This document shows positions 1 to 10,156 of a stretch of 64,000 nt of DNA, piece after piece (the stretch's first letter is position 1; every line of letters starts with the position of its first letter). Origin of the DNA: Bacteroidota bacterium (GTDB taxonomy: Bacteria; Bacteroidota; Bacteroidia; B-17B0; Aurantibacillaceae); the NCBI GenBank assembly GCA_017303905.1, contig JAFLBH010000002.1, positions 558,001 to 622,000 on the forward strand, given 5' to 3'. The position numbers and the translations under genes are program-made. The notes below the pieces were generated by a model. The model made no database searches. It was not told the origin of the DNA and worked only from the letters and a program-made list of their open reading frames with translations.

Positions 1-3000
1 TTCTTAGTGACAACACTGTTTTCATAAAGTGAAGTTCCTGAATTATACACCCTCATATTGTAAGTATTCTTATAGGTTATTGTTTTCTCACCAATAAGAT
101 ATCCGGTGTTGTTTAAAGGTGACTCCTTCGCAGTTTTAATTTTACTAGGCAACAATAATTGATTTCTATTATTCTCATTTAAACACTTAAAACCTAAAGA
201 GGAATTGTTTACAAATTCGCGCTCAATTTCGTTAACCTTACTCAAATCCGTTCCAGATTCATTTACAGTTTTATAAATTTCGCCAAGATCAGTATTGTAC
301 CCATAACTAATAGCAGTTGTGATTTGATCAAGAGTTTTAATCACTTTAATCAACCTTGGGCAATGATGTGAGTTATGCATATAATACCTATACCATTCTT
401 TATCACTACAGTTTATATAATAGGGTTGATTGTTATTCCAATTTGGATGCTGACACATAATAGTCATTGGCAATGAAATATAACTTTCTAGTTCATGCGG
501 ATAAGTTTCCTTGATTTCTGCACGATTATCATATACATACTCTGACTTAGAAATCAGATTATTATTTACATCAAAGTTTTCTACCTTCTCAACTTTACCT
601 TGCATTGATAAATCTTTGTTACTATACCACGATGTAATATTATATATTTGAGCCCTCATAGTGGGTGAAGGATTATTCGTATTATTATAGCAAAACGAAG
701 GAGCTGAACAATTTGTTGGATTAATGATATTATTAAACTGATAAGAAGCGGTAGTAATCAACGGATTATTTACTGTATTATTAATAAAACTATACTTGGT
801 GTACCCGTTAGAGGTATTAAACTTGCTTACACTTTTTGCTGTTACCTTACTATATCCAACATTACCTCCTCCTCCATCTGGCAATAACATATTCACATTA
901 TCCCATAATAGATACTGAGTAAATTCCGTTTGAGCAGCTAGCATAAATGGCATAGGCGGAACTTTGCAATATCCATCTTCATAGGTATAGTTTCTCATAT
1001 AGCTTTCTTGAGTCAATGGATCCTTTCGAATAATATTCTTTACCCTGATTCCACCACCAAATAATCTAGAAAACTTCATAAGTAAATAACCCATTGCATT
1101 AAATTTCCAATAACCATGAGGATTATAGCTTCCATAAGGATTGCAACTGGTATATAAATCTGGGTATTCTACCGTTCCAGGGGAAAGATTGGATCCGTTT
1201 ACGTGATTAAATCCATTAGGATATATTAACTCATTATCACCGTGAGGCAATCCATAAAATCCGGGTAATAAATTACCTTGTAAATACGTTAGCAACCATG
1301 AGTAATTAGGGGGAGGATTACTAGCCCATGTTGTACAACCTTTTGCTATTGGAACAACAAGATAGTTTAGCTTAATATTAGTAGAACTATAATTGCTATA
1401 ATCGAGCGCAAAAAGATCAATATCCTTATACATTAATGTAAACCTCCCATTGGATAAATCAAAAGTATTTAAAGGCCAAATAATCTTTGGCATTTCCATT
1501 GTTGGGTTTGGAATATTATACCAACCGTTATGCGGATCTTTCAGATATCCTTCTCGTACATAGTCATCACCTTCATACTCAATCTTTATATTTTCACCAA
1601 TAGGGGTTACAATTTCTTTCAACGACCAGGCATCTGCATTATTTGAAGATGTTGGTGTAGTAAAGTGACTATCCCCAAGACCTGTATAATCAGATTTATA
1701 ATATCCCCAAATGTCCGTTTTATCACCATCATAGTCAGGATTATCTTGACTTTGACTTTTGTAATAATTAAATTGATAAGTAGGGAAAACTTTAGTTGAG
1801 TTGTCCTCGTAAAACATTATATCATTTAAAGTCAACTTACCACTATTCGACAAGTCTGTTGTAGAAAAACTTGACTTATTAACTAATGAATAGAGAAGGT
1901 TCGATGAGGAATTCAATACATAGAATGCTGTTTGATTTGCAGGATTAACATTTGGAAAATAATTTACATTGGTTGATGTATATGTATTATTGATATTATT
2001 ATATAGCTTCTTACATAACGAGTAATCGGTGCTTAAATCAACCGATTTTATACTTCTAAAATCTATTAGTGCTTTGTTAACGTTGTACTTTCCAATATGT
2101 ATCAAGCTTGCACTAAATGGTGACGAGAATAATGATGTATTAAACCTACTATCAATTGATGAAAGATTCCAATTCGTGTTGTTTTCAATTAAACTCTTAT
2201 TTTCATTCCTTAATAAAACAACTCTTTTTAGTTTTAACAAGGGCTTCGGCGAATTACCTTTAAGCACATTATCATAGCTATGCCCATCTAACTTAACATC
2301 CTTTATAAAATATGCTGTATGCGTTGCTGTGCGAATATAATCTAGATAATATACTTGACTTATTGATTGTGCAGTACTAAAAGTTTTTTTATGTGTTGAA
2401 GGTATGTATCCACCAAAGCCGTCAGCCCTTCTTAAACTAGTTGTTTGCTTAACAAAGCCATCATTATAATTATAAATATTTGACGCAGTTAAAAAACTAT
2501 TATCCCATAATGAATAATTATAAGCAATCCAATACCCTGTATCTCCTTCGTCCGCTAATTTATTGTTGTTTTTATCTTCGTAGTCGGGTCCTGTTACCGC
2601 TGTAAGTTTCCATGAATTAGCAAATTTATGGGGCTTGCAGAATATATTAGTTGATGCAAGATTATTACTCTTCAATGTGATATCATCCTTAGCAGGAGTA
2701 GTTAAATTAAAAGACTTTCCAACCTCAGACTGTGTATAAACAGGTAATGAATAATGGTAGGTTATTCCATTGGGATTAGTTACCTGTATTGCTCCAATAC
2801 CAGTTGCATCAAATTCGGTATTAGGTCTCCTAACGTTTGTACCAGTTATTAATCTATAATCAAGAAAAACTGAAGATCCGCTATTTATATTATTAATTTC
2901 TGTATTTGTCAAATACTTGATAAAATAACTAGACTTAATTCTATTATTAGGCGCATCAGCCTGATAAACATTTTTCATTGATGAACCTTCAAAATAAAAT

Positions 3001-3812
3001 TGTGTCTTACCCTTAGTAGTATAATAACTATTATACGACATCGCCTTCCCATTAACGAGTAACGCATCTTTAAAAATATAAGGTCTCAATTTACCACCTA
3101 TGCCCGGACCTGATATACTATAATGATCATAGGCGGGTGCCTGATAAGGAGCAGTGGGCTTCTTAAAATACCTAAGAGGAAAACCTGATGAAGAATAGGC
3201 GCTTGTAGTTGTATTTGATGCCATTGCAATAGCATCATAGTTATCAATCTTGTTCTCAAATGCAACTAAATCACACGATTTAGTAAGAGCATTGTAAGTA
3301 TATGAATGTGTAAAATCATTAAGATAATTTGCATATGTTGAGTTAAAAGTATTTATATTTTCATAATTGAATGGTCCGTAAATAAACTCTGGATTCAAGA
3401 CGTTAGTTGGTATATATTGGGTTATTTTCCCATTGTACACTGGCTGCCCATTATAATCATCAGGTGAACCAACTACTTGTCTTGAAATTTCACCCGGATT
3501 GTAATCCCAACCCAATCCAATCCATGATGAAGCTTGATTCATCCGAATTCCTCCTTGATAACCTAAAGTAATATCAACGTTCTCCCCATTTGGTCCAGGA
3601 ACAGACATTAAAGGAACTGAGTATTTAAAATCACCAGTGTATAAGTCAACCATACCGTCAGCAGCATCAGCTACTCCACTAGAGGATGATGATGTAAGAA
3701 TTAAATTTGAATTTATTATTTCATTAGCCAATACTGTTGGATAAACAACATTGGTGAGCAAAGAAAAAATACACGTAAATGCGAATGTCTTTTTAATAAT
3801 TTGAATATTCAT
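1..3812 (-). CDS. RHS-repeat-family secreted protein, N-terminal part (cut by left edge)
   Basis: An uninterrupted minus-strand reading frame of about 1270 codons begins at ATG 3812 and runs off the left edge. The first 29 residues form a Sec signal peptide (Lys-Lys, then a hydrophobic stretch ending VLA). Around residues 55-100 the protein shows the segment typical of Bacteroidetes RHS/YD-repeat proteins: a GGIRMNQASSWIGLGWDYNPGEISR-like stretch, conserved in the form GIRVxxxASWVGLGWxLNxGG. The rest is rich in Asn, Tyr, Ser and Thr, as expected for a large beta-rich surface protein. YD repeats and any C-terminal toxin or cargo domain would lie outside the window. It is divergent from the type II secretion-like operon that starts 283 bp away. 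A secretion link between the two is only inferred. Confidence 0.7.
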   Translation of the reverse strand, partial: MNIQIIKKTFAFTCIFSLLTNVVYPTVLANEIINSNLILTSSSSSGVADAADGMVDLYTGDFKYSVPLMSVPGPNGENVDITLGYQGGIRMNQASSWIGLGWDYNPGEISRQVVGSPDDYNGQPVYNGKITQYIPTNVLNPEFIYGPFNYENINTFNSTYANYLNDFTHSYTYNALTKSCDLVAFENKIDNYDAIAMASNTTTSAYSSSGFPLRYFKKPTAPYQAPAYDHYSISGPGIGGKLRPYIFKDALLVNGKAMSYNSYYTTKGKTQFYFEGSSMKNVYQADAPNNRIKSSYFIKYLTNTEINNINSGSSVFLDYRLITGTNVRRPNTEFDATGIGAIQVTNPNGITYHYSLPVYTQSEVGKSFNLTTPAKDDITLKSNNLASTNIFCKPHKFANSWKLTAVTGPDYEDKNNNKLADEGDTGYWIAYNYSLWDNSFLTASNIYNYNDGFVKQTTSLRRADGFGGYIPSTHKKTFSTAQSISQVYYLDYIRTATHTAYFIKDVKLDGHSYDNVLKGNSPKPLLKLKRVVLLRNENKSLIENNTNWNLSSIDSRFNTSLFSSPFSASLIHIGKYNVNKALIDFRSIKSVDLSTDYSLCKKLYNNINNTYTSTNVNYFPNVNPANQTAFYVLNSSSNLLYSLVNKSSFSTTDLSNSGKLTLNDIMFYEDNSTKVFPTYQFNYYKSQSQDNPDYDGDKTDIWGYYKSDYTGLGDSHFTTPTSSNNADAWSLKEIVTPIGENIKIEYEGDDYVREGYLKDPHNGWYNIPNPTMEMPKIIWPLNTFDLSNGRFTLMYKDIDLFALDYSNYSSTNIKLNYLVVPIAKGCTTWASNPPPNYSWLLTYLQGNLLPGFYGLPHGDNELIYPNGFNHVNGSNLSPGTVEYPDLYTSCNPYGSYNPHGYWKFNAMGYLLMKFSRLFGGGIRVKNIIRKDPLTQESYMRNYTYEDGYCKVPPMPFMLAAQTEFTQYLLWDNVNMLLPDGGGGNVGYSKVTAKSVSKFNTSNGYTKYSFINNTVNNPLITTASYQFNNIINPTNCSAPSFCYNNTNNPSPTMRAQIYNITSWYSNKDLSMQGKVEKVENFDVNNNLISKSEYVYDNRAEIKETYPHELESYISLPMTIMCQHPNWNNNQPYYINCSDKEWYRYYMHNSHHCPRLIKVIKTLDQITTAISYGYNTDLGEIYKTVNESGTDLSKVNEIEREFVNNSSLGFKCLNENNRNQLLLPSKIKTAKESPLNNTGYLIGEKTITYKNTYNMRVYNSGTSLYENSVVTK

Positions 3813-3955
3813 AGAAATTAATTTTATTTCTTTTAAAACACCGCTATATTATTATTTATTTAAACCACCTTTTTAGCGTGTTTATTTTTCATTCTTGCTT
3901 GAAATGATTTATTAATACACTGAATTACTCAGTTATAATAGTTTATAATATTTAC

Positions 3956-3999
3956 TGCGCAAAACACGGATACAAACTGCGTAAAACACGGATATAAAA
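3956..3999. repeat. Two-copy 22-bp tandem direct repeat in the divergent intergenic region
   Basis: Copies 3956-3977 and 3978-3999 abut exactly and differ at only three positions. The core is TGCGYAAAACACGGATAYAAA. They lie between the divergent RHS gene (start 3812) and the gspE-like gene (start 4096). Two copies are too few and have no spacers, so this is not CRISPR. A tandem binding site for a regulator acting on one or both flanking genes is possible but unproven. The rest of 3813-4095 is AT-rich and shows no convincing TAnnTTTG element. Confidence 0.6.
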
Positions 4000-4095
4000 A
4001 ACCGTAATTCACCCCTAAGCATTTTTTGGAAATACGAACAGGTAAAAAAGCGCTTATTTATTGCGCTAACTTAACGCGTGCATTAATACTATTAC

Positions 4096-5535
4096 GTGGA
4101 AAGCATTACACTTCATACCGAAATAAAAAACCTAATTACCGTCGATCAGGCCTGGTATTATAGAATCATTCCGCTTTCCTTAAATCAAAACACACTCGAA
4201 CTATTAATCGCAAAAGATTCGATTAACCAAAGCATAGCCACCGAACTGGAAGTTATTACCGGTTACAAAATACATTTGCAGGAAACTGAAACGTCAAATA
4301 TTGAATCGCTTTTATTCAAACATTACCCAAAATCTTCCGGCTCTCATCAAAACAACTTACTAGCTGACGATAACTTTAAACTTAATATTCAGTCCGATTC
4401 TTTCATCAACACTTTGGTGAAAGAGGCGAAAAGTCTGGGCAGCTCTGATATTCACATCGAGATTTATGATGAAAAATGCCGTATTCGCTTTCGCATTGAC
4501 GGTGTATTGGTAGATCGCCATAAACTCAATAAAAGCGAATATCCAACTGTTATCAATAAAATAAAAATTTCAGCTTCCTGCGATATCGCGGAAAAACGCT
4601 TGCCGCAAGACGGACGTATACGCTTACAAGTGAATAATTCTAAAGTTGAAATTCGTGTTTCCATCTTACCTACCCTCTATGGTGAAAAAATAGTTTTACG
4701 TATTCTGGGAAGTGATGCTAATCATTTGGATCTGGAAAAACTCGGCTTTACTAATGATGAAAAAAACCATTTCAAAAACGCTATTCAAAAAACACATGGC
4801 ATCATTCTCATTAGCGGTCCTACAGGTTCCGGTAAAACAACAACACTATATGCTACTTTAAAAGAGTTAAACAAACCAACACTTAATATTTCCACCATTG
4901 AAGACCCAATTGAGTACACACTTGATGGTGTAAATCAAGTTCAATTAAAAGAAGACATTGGATTAACGTATACAGAAGCTTTGCGTTCCTTCTTGCGCCA
5001 GGATCCTGATATTATCATGCTCGGTGAAATACGTGATGCGCAAACAGCACAAATGGCCATTCGCGCCGCATTAACCGGACATTTAGTTCTTTCTACCATC
5101 CATACAAATTCTGCCTGGGGAACTATATCGCGTTTAATTGACATGGGTATTCCCGCTTATTTACTTTCAGGCACTCTTAACTTGTCGGTAGCTCAACGAT
5201 TGGTACGCACTCTCTGCCCTTCGTGCAAAACAAAAAATCCACTTGATGCTAATGAATTACCTGAACAATTTCGCAACTACAATCTAAAAGAACATTATAT
5301 AGCCAAAGGTTGCAATAGCTGCTATCACACAGGTTATAAAGGACGAAAAGCCATTTACGAAGTAATACCTATTACCAAGGAATTAAGCGAACATATCAAA
5401 TCAAACACAACTCAGATTGACGAGTACTGCAAGCGTCATCATATTAACAAGCTTTCGGAGAATGCCTTTTCACTCCTGATGAATGGAGAAACAAGTCTGG
5501 AAGAAATTTATCCATATCTACTCAATGAAAATTAA
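4096..5535 (+). CDS. gspE: GspE/PilB-family type II secretion ATPase
   Basis: This is a cytoplasmic hexameric ATPase that drives pseudopilus assembly. An N-terminal GspE/MshEN-like region (about residues 1-85) precedes the ATPase core. Walker A is GPTGSGKTTT near residue 240, followed by an Asp box (STIEDPIEY), a Walker B region (DPDIIMLGEIRD) and a His box (GHLVLSTIHTN). A zinc tetracysteine pair (CPSC near residue 373, CNSC near 405) is typical of the GspE branch. The 479-residue length fits the family. The start is GTG. The next gene begins inside its last codons, so they are translationally coupled. It could equally be called a PilB-like pilus ATPase; the neighbours favour a type II-like system. 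Confidence 0.88.
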   Translation: MESITLHTEIKNLITVDQAWYYRIIPLSLNQNTLELLIAKDSINQSIATELEVITGYKIHLQETETSNIESLLFKHYPKSSGSHQNNLLADDNFKLNIQSDSFINTLVKEAKSLGSSDIHIEIYDEKCRIRFRIDGVLVDRHKLNKSEYPTVINKIKISASCDIAEKRLPQDGRIRLQVNNSKVEIRVSILPTLYGEKIVLRILGSDANHLDLEKLGFTNDEKNHFKNAIQKTHGIILISGPTGSGKTTTLYATLKELNKPTLNISTIEDPIEYTLDGVNQVQLKEDIGLTYTEALRSFLRQDPDIIMLGEIRDAQTAQMAIRAALTGHLVLSTIHTNSAWGTISRLIDMGIPAYLLSGTLNLSVAQRLVRTLCPSCKTKNPLDANELPEQFRNYNLKEHYIAKGCNSCYHTGYKGRKAIYEVIPITKELSEHIKSNTTQIDEYCKRHHINKLSENAFSLLMNGETSLEEIYPYLLNEN

Positions 5536-7438
5536 ACTTAGCATACTCATTTTATTCTTTGCGTTTAGCTTGGCTTATTCGCAGGATCGTTTTGAGCTTT
5601 TAGAAGAAAAGCTCACACAGTTATCCAAAAATTATCCCGGCCTTAATGATAATGTTGAGTTATCGGTGAATAATGTTTCGATTCAGGACTTTGTGCGGGC
5701 TATCGGAACAAACAACAATCTCAACGTGAATGTAGAACCAACTCTTGACATTAAAGTAGCCAACAATTTTAAAAATGTGAGTGCAAAAGATGTATTTATG
5801 TTCCTTTGCCGTAAACATGATCTGGATATTACTTTCGTTGGCCCGATTATGTCATTCTCAAAATATGTTCCTCCTATTACACCGGTAAAAATTCCAACGA
5901 AAAAATCTTTAAACATCAAATACGAAAGCACCGCCGATTTACTTAGCTTCGATTTAAACGCTGACACATTAACACAGGTAACAAAAGAAATTACTAAGCT
6001 AAGCGGGAAAAATATTATTTTTTCGCCCGAAGTCACAGGTAAACTCGTTAGTGGCTTCGTACAAAGTGCTCCATTTAATAATGCTCTGGAAAAATTAGCT
6101 TTCGCCAATGATTTAAAAATCAGTATTAGTCCCGATAATTTTTACATCATTGAGAAAAAACCATTATTGACAGAAAATAAAAACAATACTAATTCAAACA
6201 CACTGGGAACACTTGGTCAAAACCAAAGTAAAAATGACGGAACAGAAAATAAAACACAATTTACGGATGGATTAATAACATTAGACGTGCAAAACCAATC
6301 CATTTCAGAGATTGTAAATCAAGTTTCAAAAGGTTTAAATAAAAATTATTTCTTGTTTTCAGAATTAAAAGGTAATACCACCATAAAAATTGAAAATGAA
6401 ACCTATGACAATTTTTTGAAGCTTCTCTTTAATGGTACAGACTTTACATTTAAAAAAGAAGGAGAAATTTATTTGTTTGGTGACAGAAATCTCGAAGGCT
6501 TACGTGCAAGCAAGCTCATCACACTTAAAAACCGGACCATCGAAAAAATAATGGATTTTATTCCTGCTGAGCTTAAAAAAGGTGTTGACTTAAAATTATT
6601 TGAAGATTTAAATGGGATTATTGCCAGTGGATCACAGCCCCGTATCAATGAATTGGAAGCATTCCTTCGTCAAATTGATTTAGTAGTACCGCTTGTACAC
6701 ATAGAGGTTATTATAGCTGATGTTAGAAAAAGCAATACTTTATCAGCAGGGATTTCCGCCGGTATTGGCACAAAACCTGCGAATCAAAGTAATGGCGGTG
6801 TTCTCCCTCAAGTTGATTTGTCTTTTAATGCTACGTCCATTAACAACTTAATTAGCGGCATTAATGGATTAGGCATTATTAATCTAGGAGCTGTTACTCC
6901 AAATTTCTATCTTACATTAAAAGCCCTGGAACAACAAGGTGTTTTAAAATTGCGCTCAACACCTCAAATTGCAACACTTAATGGACACGAAGCTAAACTA
7001 AGCATTGGTAAAACCGAATATTATCTCGAAGTACAAAATCAATTGGTTAATAACACCACTGTCCAGCAGAATTTATTGCAATCTCAACAATACAAACCGG
7101 TAAACGCGGATTTATCACTTACCATCGATCCGCAGGTGTCGGGTGACGAACAAATCACCATGACCGTTAATGTGAAACAATCTTCCTTTACAGAGAGAAT
7201 TTCTAATACGGCGCCTCCGGGTACTATCAACCGCAACTTTGAATCATTAATACGAATTAAAAACGGAGAGATGATTATGTTAGGCGGTCTTGAAGAAAAT
7301 TCCACCTCTCATTCGGGAAAAGGCTTACCTGGAATTTCAAGAATACCTGTGTTACGTTGGATTTTCGGAGACAGAACTAAAACAAAATCTGAAAATAAAC
7401 TCACCATATTTATTAAACCAACTATTATTTACGGCTAA
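5525..7438 (+). CDS. gspD: GspD/PilQ-family secretin
   Basis: This is the outer-membrane secretin forming the exit channel of the type II-like system. ATG 5525 is chosen because it begins a clear signal peptide (Lys-rich start, hydrophobic core, cleavage near AYSQ); an upstream in-frame ATG at 5483 would add 14 residues and bury that signal. The order is a short STN/N0-like domain (NVSIQDFVRAIGTNNNLNVNV), N1-type repeats (about residues 150-215 and 255-320), then the C-terminal secretin domain with RSTPQIATLNGHEAKLSIG, IDPQVSGDEQITMTV and the EMIMLGGLEEN motif. About 637 residues is normal. It overlaps gspE by 11 bp and shares one base (TAATG) with the next gene. Confidence 0.88.
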   Translation: MKIKLSILILFFAFSLAYSQDRFELLEEKLTQLSKNYPGLNDNVELSVNNVSIQDFVRAIGTNNNLNVNVEPTLDIKVANNFKNVSAKDVFMFLCRKHDLDITFVGPIMSFSKYVPPITPVKIPTKKSLNIKYESTADLLSFDLNADTLTQVTKEITKLSGKNIIFSPEVTGKLVSGFVQSAPFNNALEKLAFANDLKISISPDNFYIIEKKPLLTENKNNTNSNTLGTLGQNQSKNDGTENKTQFTDGLITLDVQNQSISEIVNQVSKGLNKNYFLFSELKGNTTIKIENETYDNFLKLLFNGTDFTFKKEGEIYLFGDRNLEGLRASKLITLKNRTIEKIMDFIPAELKKGVDLKLFEDLNGIIASGSQPRINELEAFLRQIDLVVPLVHIEVIIADVRKSNTLSAGISAGIGTKPANQSNGGVLPQVDLSFNATSINNLISGINGLGIINLGAVTPNFYLTLKALEQQGVLKLRSTPQIATLNGHEAKLSIGKTEYYLEVQNQLVNNTTVQQNLLQSQQYKPVNADLSLTIDPQVSGDEQITMTVNVKQSSFTERISNTAPPGTINRNFESLIRIKNGEMIMLGGLEENSTSHSGKGLPGISRIPVLRWIFGDRTKTKSENKLTIFIKPTIIYG

Positions 7439-8664
7439 TGCTATTGAATAAGTGGATATCTGAAAAATGGCTGCTCAATTCATCTGTTTGTGGGCTTGAA
7501 TTAGTTTTAACTGATGAATCTATAATTTATCATTATACTATACTTAAAACGAAAAACGAACAAATCACTTTGTCAGAGGCCGGAACTTGTCACGCATTAT
7601 CCGATTTACCGCAGCATATCGTAAAAAATAAAATTCCGCTTGTTATTATTCTCACCGGAAAAGGTATAATTACACGTCGCTTAAAAATAAACAATGAAAC
7701 AGAATTGTTAAGAGAAGATTTTCTCTCACAAAACTTACCGGCCTTTAGTGCACCTGAATTCTTTTGTCAATCTTACGTGCAAACGAATAACTCTGTTGTT
7801 TGCTCGATTATAAGAAATGTGCAAATTCAAAAATTAACCGGTGATTTCGAAAAAAATAAATTTGACCTTGCTGAAGTACTCATTGGTCCGGCCGCCCTTA
7901 TCGGAATAACTTCTTTGCTTCCGTCTAACACTTCCTTACAGTCTGCTTGTTATAAAATCAACATAAATAACAATTGTATTGATGCTATTGAAATGGTTTC
8001 GAATGACACGATAGAAAACCATCACTTAAATGTAGCCGGAATAAATATTAGCCGACAGAATTTATTGAGTTTTGCCGGAGCTTTCTTGTATCTCACACAA
8101 CAAAACATTCATTTCAATCATCAAATCTTAACCTACAAACAAACACACCTTGAAAAACAAAAAATAAAGCTTTTGAGTTACTGTTTAGTAGGATTAACTT
8201 TCTTTTTATGCCTTCTTAATTTTTTTGCCTTTTCACACTACTTTAATACTTCCAAAGAATTACAAGGAGAACTAGAGGTTTATGAAGGCAAGCATGAAAT
8301 AATTAACGAGCTCCTTAACAGTTACGAAAAAAAGAAAGGTCTGCTGGATAAAGCAGGCGTGAGTGATTTAAATCCTGTTGCTAAATACGCCGATAAAATT
8401 GCTAAAACCATTCCTAAAGAAGTGGTGCTAACGGAACTAATTTTTAGTCCGCCTTTAAATAAAGATGAGGAACCTGATAGTTTGGCGGGATTTGAAAAAG
8501 ATGTACTAATTATTAAGGGTAATTGCAGAAAAAGCCTGATGGTAAATGAATGGGTTAATATTTTAAAGTCCTTAGACTTTATTAAAAATGTGAACCTGGA
8601 AGTTTTTCGGTTTAATAATGAGGGTAACCTTCCAAATTTTGAATTAAAAATAATTACCGAGTAA
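7438..8664 (+). CDS. GspL/PilM-like inner-membrane assembly protein
   Basis: A protein of 408 residues with a long cytoplasmic N-terminal domain, one transmembrane helix at about residues 243-262 (LLSYCLVGLTFFLCLLNFFAF) and a periplasmic tail with a short coiled coil followed by a ferredoxin-like region. This is the layout of GspL or of a PilM-PilN fusion, whose cytoplasmic part docks the ATPase. No sequence motif makes the assignment certain; it rests on topology, size and position directly after the secretin. The start overlaps the gspD stop in TAATG, and the stop overlaps the next start in the same way. Confidence 0.6.
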   Translation: MLLNKWISEKWLLNSSVCGLELVLTDESIIYHYTILKTKNEQITLSEAGTCHALSDLPQHIVKNKIPLVIILTGKGIITRRLKINNETELLREDFLSQNLPAFSAPEFFCQSYVQTNNSVVCSIIRNVQIQKLTGDFEKNKFDLAEVLIGPAALIGITSLLPSNTSLQSACYKININNNCIDAIEMVSNDTIENHHLNVAGINISRQNLLSFAGAFLYLTQQNIHFNHQILTYKQTHLEKQKIKLLSYCLVGLTFFLCLLNFFAFSHYFNTSKELQGELEVYEGKHEIINELLNSYEKKKGLLDKAGVSDLNPVAKYADKIAKTIPKEVVLTELIFSPPLNKDEEPDSLAGFEKDVLIIKGNCRKSLMVNEWVNILKSLDFIKNVNLEVFRFNNEGNLPNFELKIITE

Positions 8665-9209
8665 TGTGGGGCAAACTAACATACAAAAATAAGTGTATCG
8701 TACTATGTGCGGGTTTTCTTGCTTTTTTGCTTATCGGGTATCGGGTATCGTTCTCAAAAACCTTCGAACTAAAATCGGAAATCCAAGAGAAAGAAACGAA
8801 ACTGTCATGGCTAAAAGAAAAAGAGAAGGAGATTCCTTTTCTTCAATCAGGATTAGATATGATCGAAGAAGTATGCGGTAATGATACCGGTTCAGTGCGC
8901 GATAAACTTACTTCATTTATATCCGATTTCTCAGAACAAAATGCCTGCATTGTAACTGAAATTCCGGTGAATAGCTTTTATACGAATGAAGGCCTTGCCA
9001 TACAAACTAACAGCTTTATTATTAAAGGCAATTTTCACAATTTACTCACCTTAATATTTGAATTAGAAAACACGCATAAATACAATGCCAGAATTATGTC
9101 GGCTCAATTTTACAGCAACAAAGATTTTCAAACCAAAAGAAAACAACTCTATTTAAAACTCATTACACAATCATTTAAAGAAATTGAACCTAATACCAAT
9201 CCATCATGA
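8664..9209 (+). CDS. GspM/PilO-like inner-membrane protein
   Basis: A 181-residue bitopic protein with a short cytoplasmic N terminus, a transmembrane helix at about residues 10-28 (KCIVLCAGFLAFLLIGYRVSF), a coiled coil at about 34-70 and a ferredoxin-like periplasmic domain that includes FIIKGNFHNLLTLIFELE. That last stretch resembles the PilO/GspM pattern in which a strand is followed by a Phe/Leu-rich helix. It would pair with the GspL-like protein encoded just upstream (one-base overlap). Its end overlaps the lipoprotein gene by four bases (ATGA). The assignment rests on topology and synteny. Confidence 0.6.
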   Translation: MWGKLTYKNKCIVLCAGFLAFLLIGYRVSFSKTFELKSEIQEKETKLSWLKEKEKEIPFLQSGLDMIEEVCGNDTGSVRDKLTSFISDFSEQNACIVTEIPVNSFYTNEGLAIQTNSFIIKGNFHNLLTLIFELENTHKYNARIMSAQFYSNKDFQTKRKQLYLKLITQSFKEIEPNTNPS

Positions 9210-10156
9210 AATCATTCAAAATACTAAGCTTAATTTTAATAACGCTATTGATTGCCTGCAGCAAAGATTTTATTGTAAAAGATATAAAAAACGAAACGGT
9301 AAGCATATTAGCTCCTGCCAACAATTTAAGCACTTCCACAAACGCGGTAACATTCTGGTGGGAGGAAATTGACGGAGCAGAGAAATATAACATTCAGATT
9401 GTAAAACCTAATTTCAGCGCTATCCAACAATTAATAGTAGATACAAATGTAACAGGAGATAAATTTAATTACACATTAAATCCCGGTACTTACCAATGGA
9501 GAATAAAAGCCAAAAATTCGGCAGGGAGCACCGGGTATACAACGTATAATTTAACGATTGACACCACCAGTAATTTGAGCAATCAGCTTGTTCAGGCTAC
9601 CAATCCAATTAATAATTTCATTACCGGAAATAGCACTATTACATTTAACTGGAACCCTTTATCTTCAGCTACACTCTATCAATTACAAATAATAAACGCG
9701 TCAAGTGCCATCATTAAAGATACAACCACTACTAACACTAGCTACTATTGGTCAAACGTAAATGGCGGTAGCTACACATGGAAAGTAAGAGCTTTGAATG
9801 GTTTCAGCATTTCACAGTATAACAGTTCGCAGAATTTCACGATTGATATTACTCCCCCAACCGTTTCAGTACTTACATCGCCCGCTCATGGCAGTTTTGT
9901 AAAAGACACCGTTGATTTAAAATGGACAAGAAGCTCAACCGACACAAGATACGATAGTTTATATGTAAGCATCGATTCGGCATTCACCTCGGTTGTAAGT
10001 AAGGCAAGAGTATATCAAACGCAAATAAAAATAAATGCGTTGAGTCCTAACTTACCTGTAGTATCCAATTATTATTGGTGGAGAGTTAAATCAATCGACA
10101 CGGTAGGTAATAAATCAGGATTTAGTAATCAATTAAAGTTTAAACTGGTACCTTAA
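9206..10156 (+). CDS. Lipoprotein with three fibronectin-III-like repeats, secretion operon
   Basis: The N terminus is a lipoprotein signal with lipobox LIAC (Cys near residue 18). After it come three beta-sandwich repeats of about 95 residues, each with a Trp pair (VTFWWEEIDGAEKYNIQI...YQWRIKAKN; ITFNWNPLSSATLYQLQI...YTWKVRALN; VDLKWTRSSTDTRYDSLYV...WWRVKSID). This matches Fn3/SusE-like folds. It lies inside the operon between the GspM-like and GspC-like genes, with four-base and one-base overlaps, so it is very probably part of the apparatus. A pilotin, a secretin-stabilising role or a substrate-docking role would each fit. No classical Gsp component has this architecture. Confidence 0.65.
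   Translation: MKSFKILSLILITLLIACSKDFIVKDIKNETVSILAPANNLSTSTNAVTFWWEEIDGAEKYNIQIVKPNFSAIQQLIVDTNVTGDKFNYTLNPGTYQWRIKAKNSAGSTGYTTYNLTIDTTSNLSNQLVQATNPINNFITGNSTITFNWNPLSSATLYQLQIINASSAIIKDTTTTNTSYYWSNVNGGSYTWKVRALNGFSISQYNSSQNFTIDITPPTVSVLTSPAHGSFVKDTVDLKWTRSSTDTRYDSLYVSIDSAFTSVVSKARVYQTQIKINALSPNLPVVSNYYWWRVKSIDTVGNKSGFSNQLKFKLVP

Noticed and set aside
2029-2277. Plus-strand 82-codon frame inside the RHS gene
   Set aside because: It lies antisense within a continuous long minus-strand frame with a recognisable protein product.
3956-3999. Short direct repeats as a possible CRISPR array
   Set aside because: Only two abutting copies, no spacers and no cas genes.
5483-5524. Upstream ATG at 5483 as the secretin start
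   Set aside because: It would place 14 residues in front of a clear signal peptide that begins at ATG 5525.
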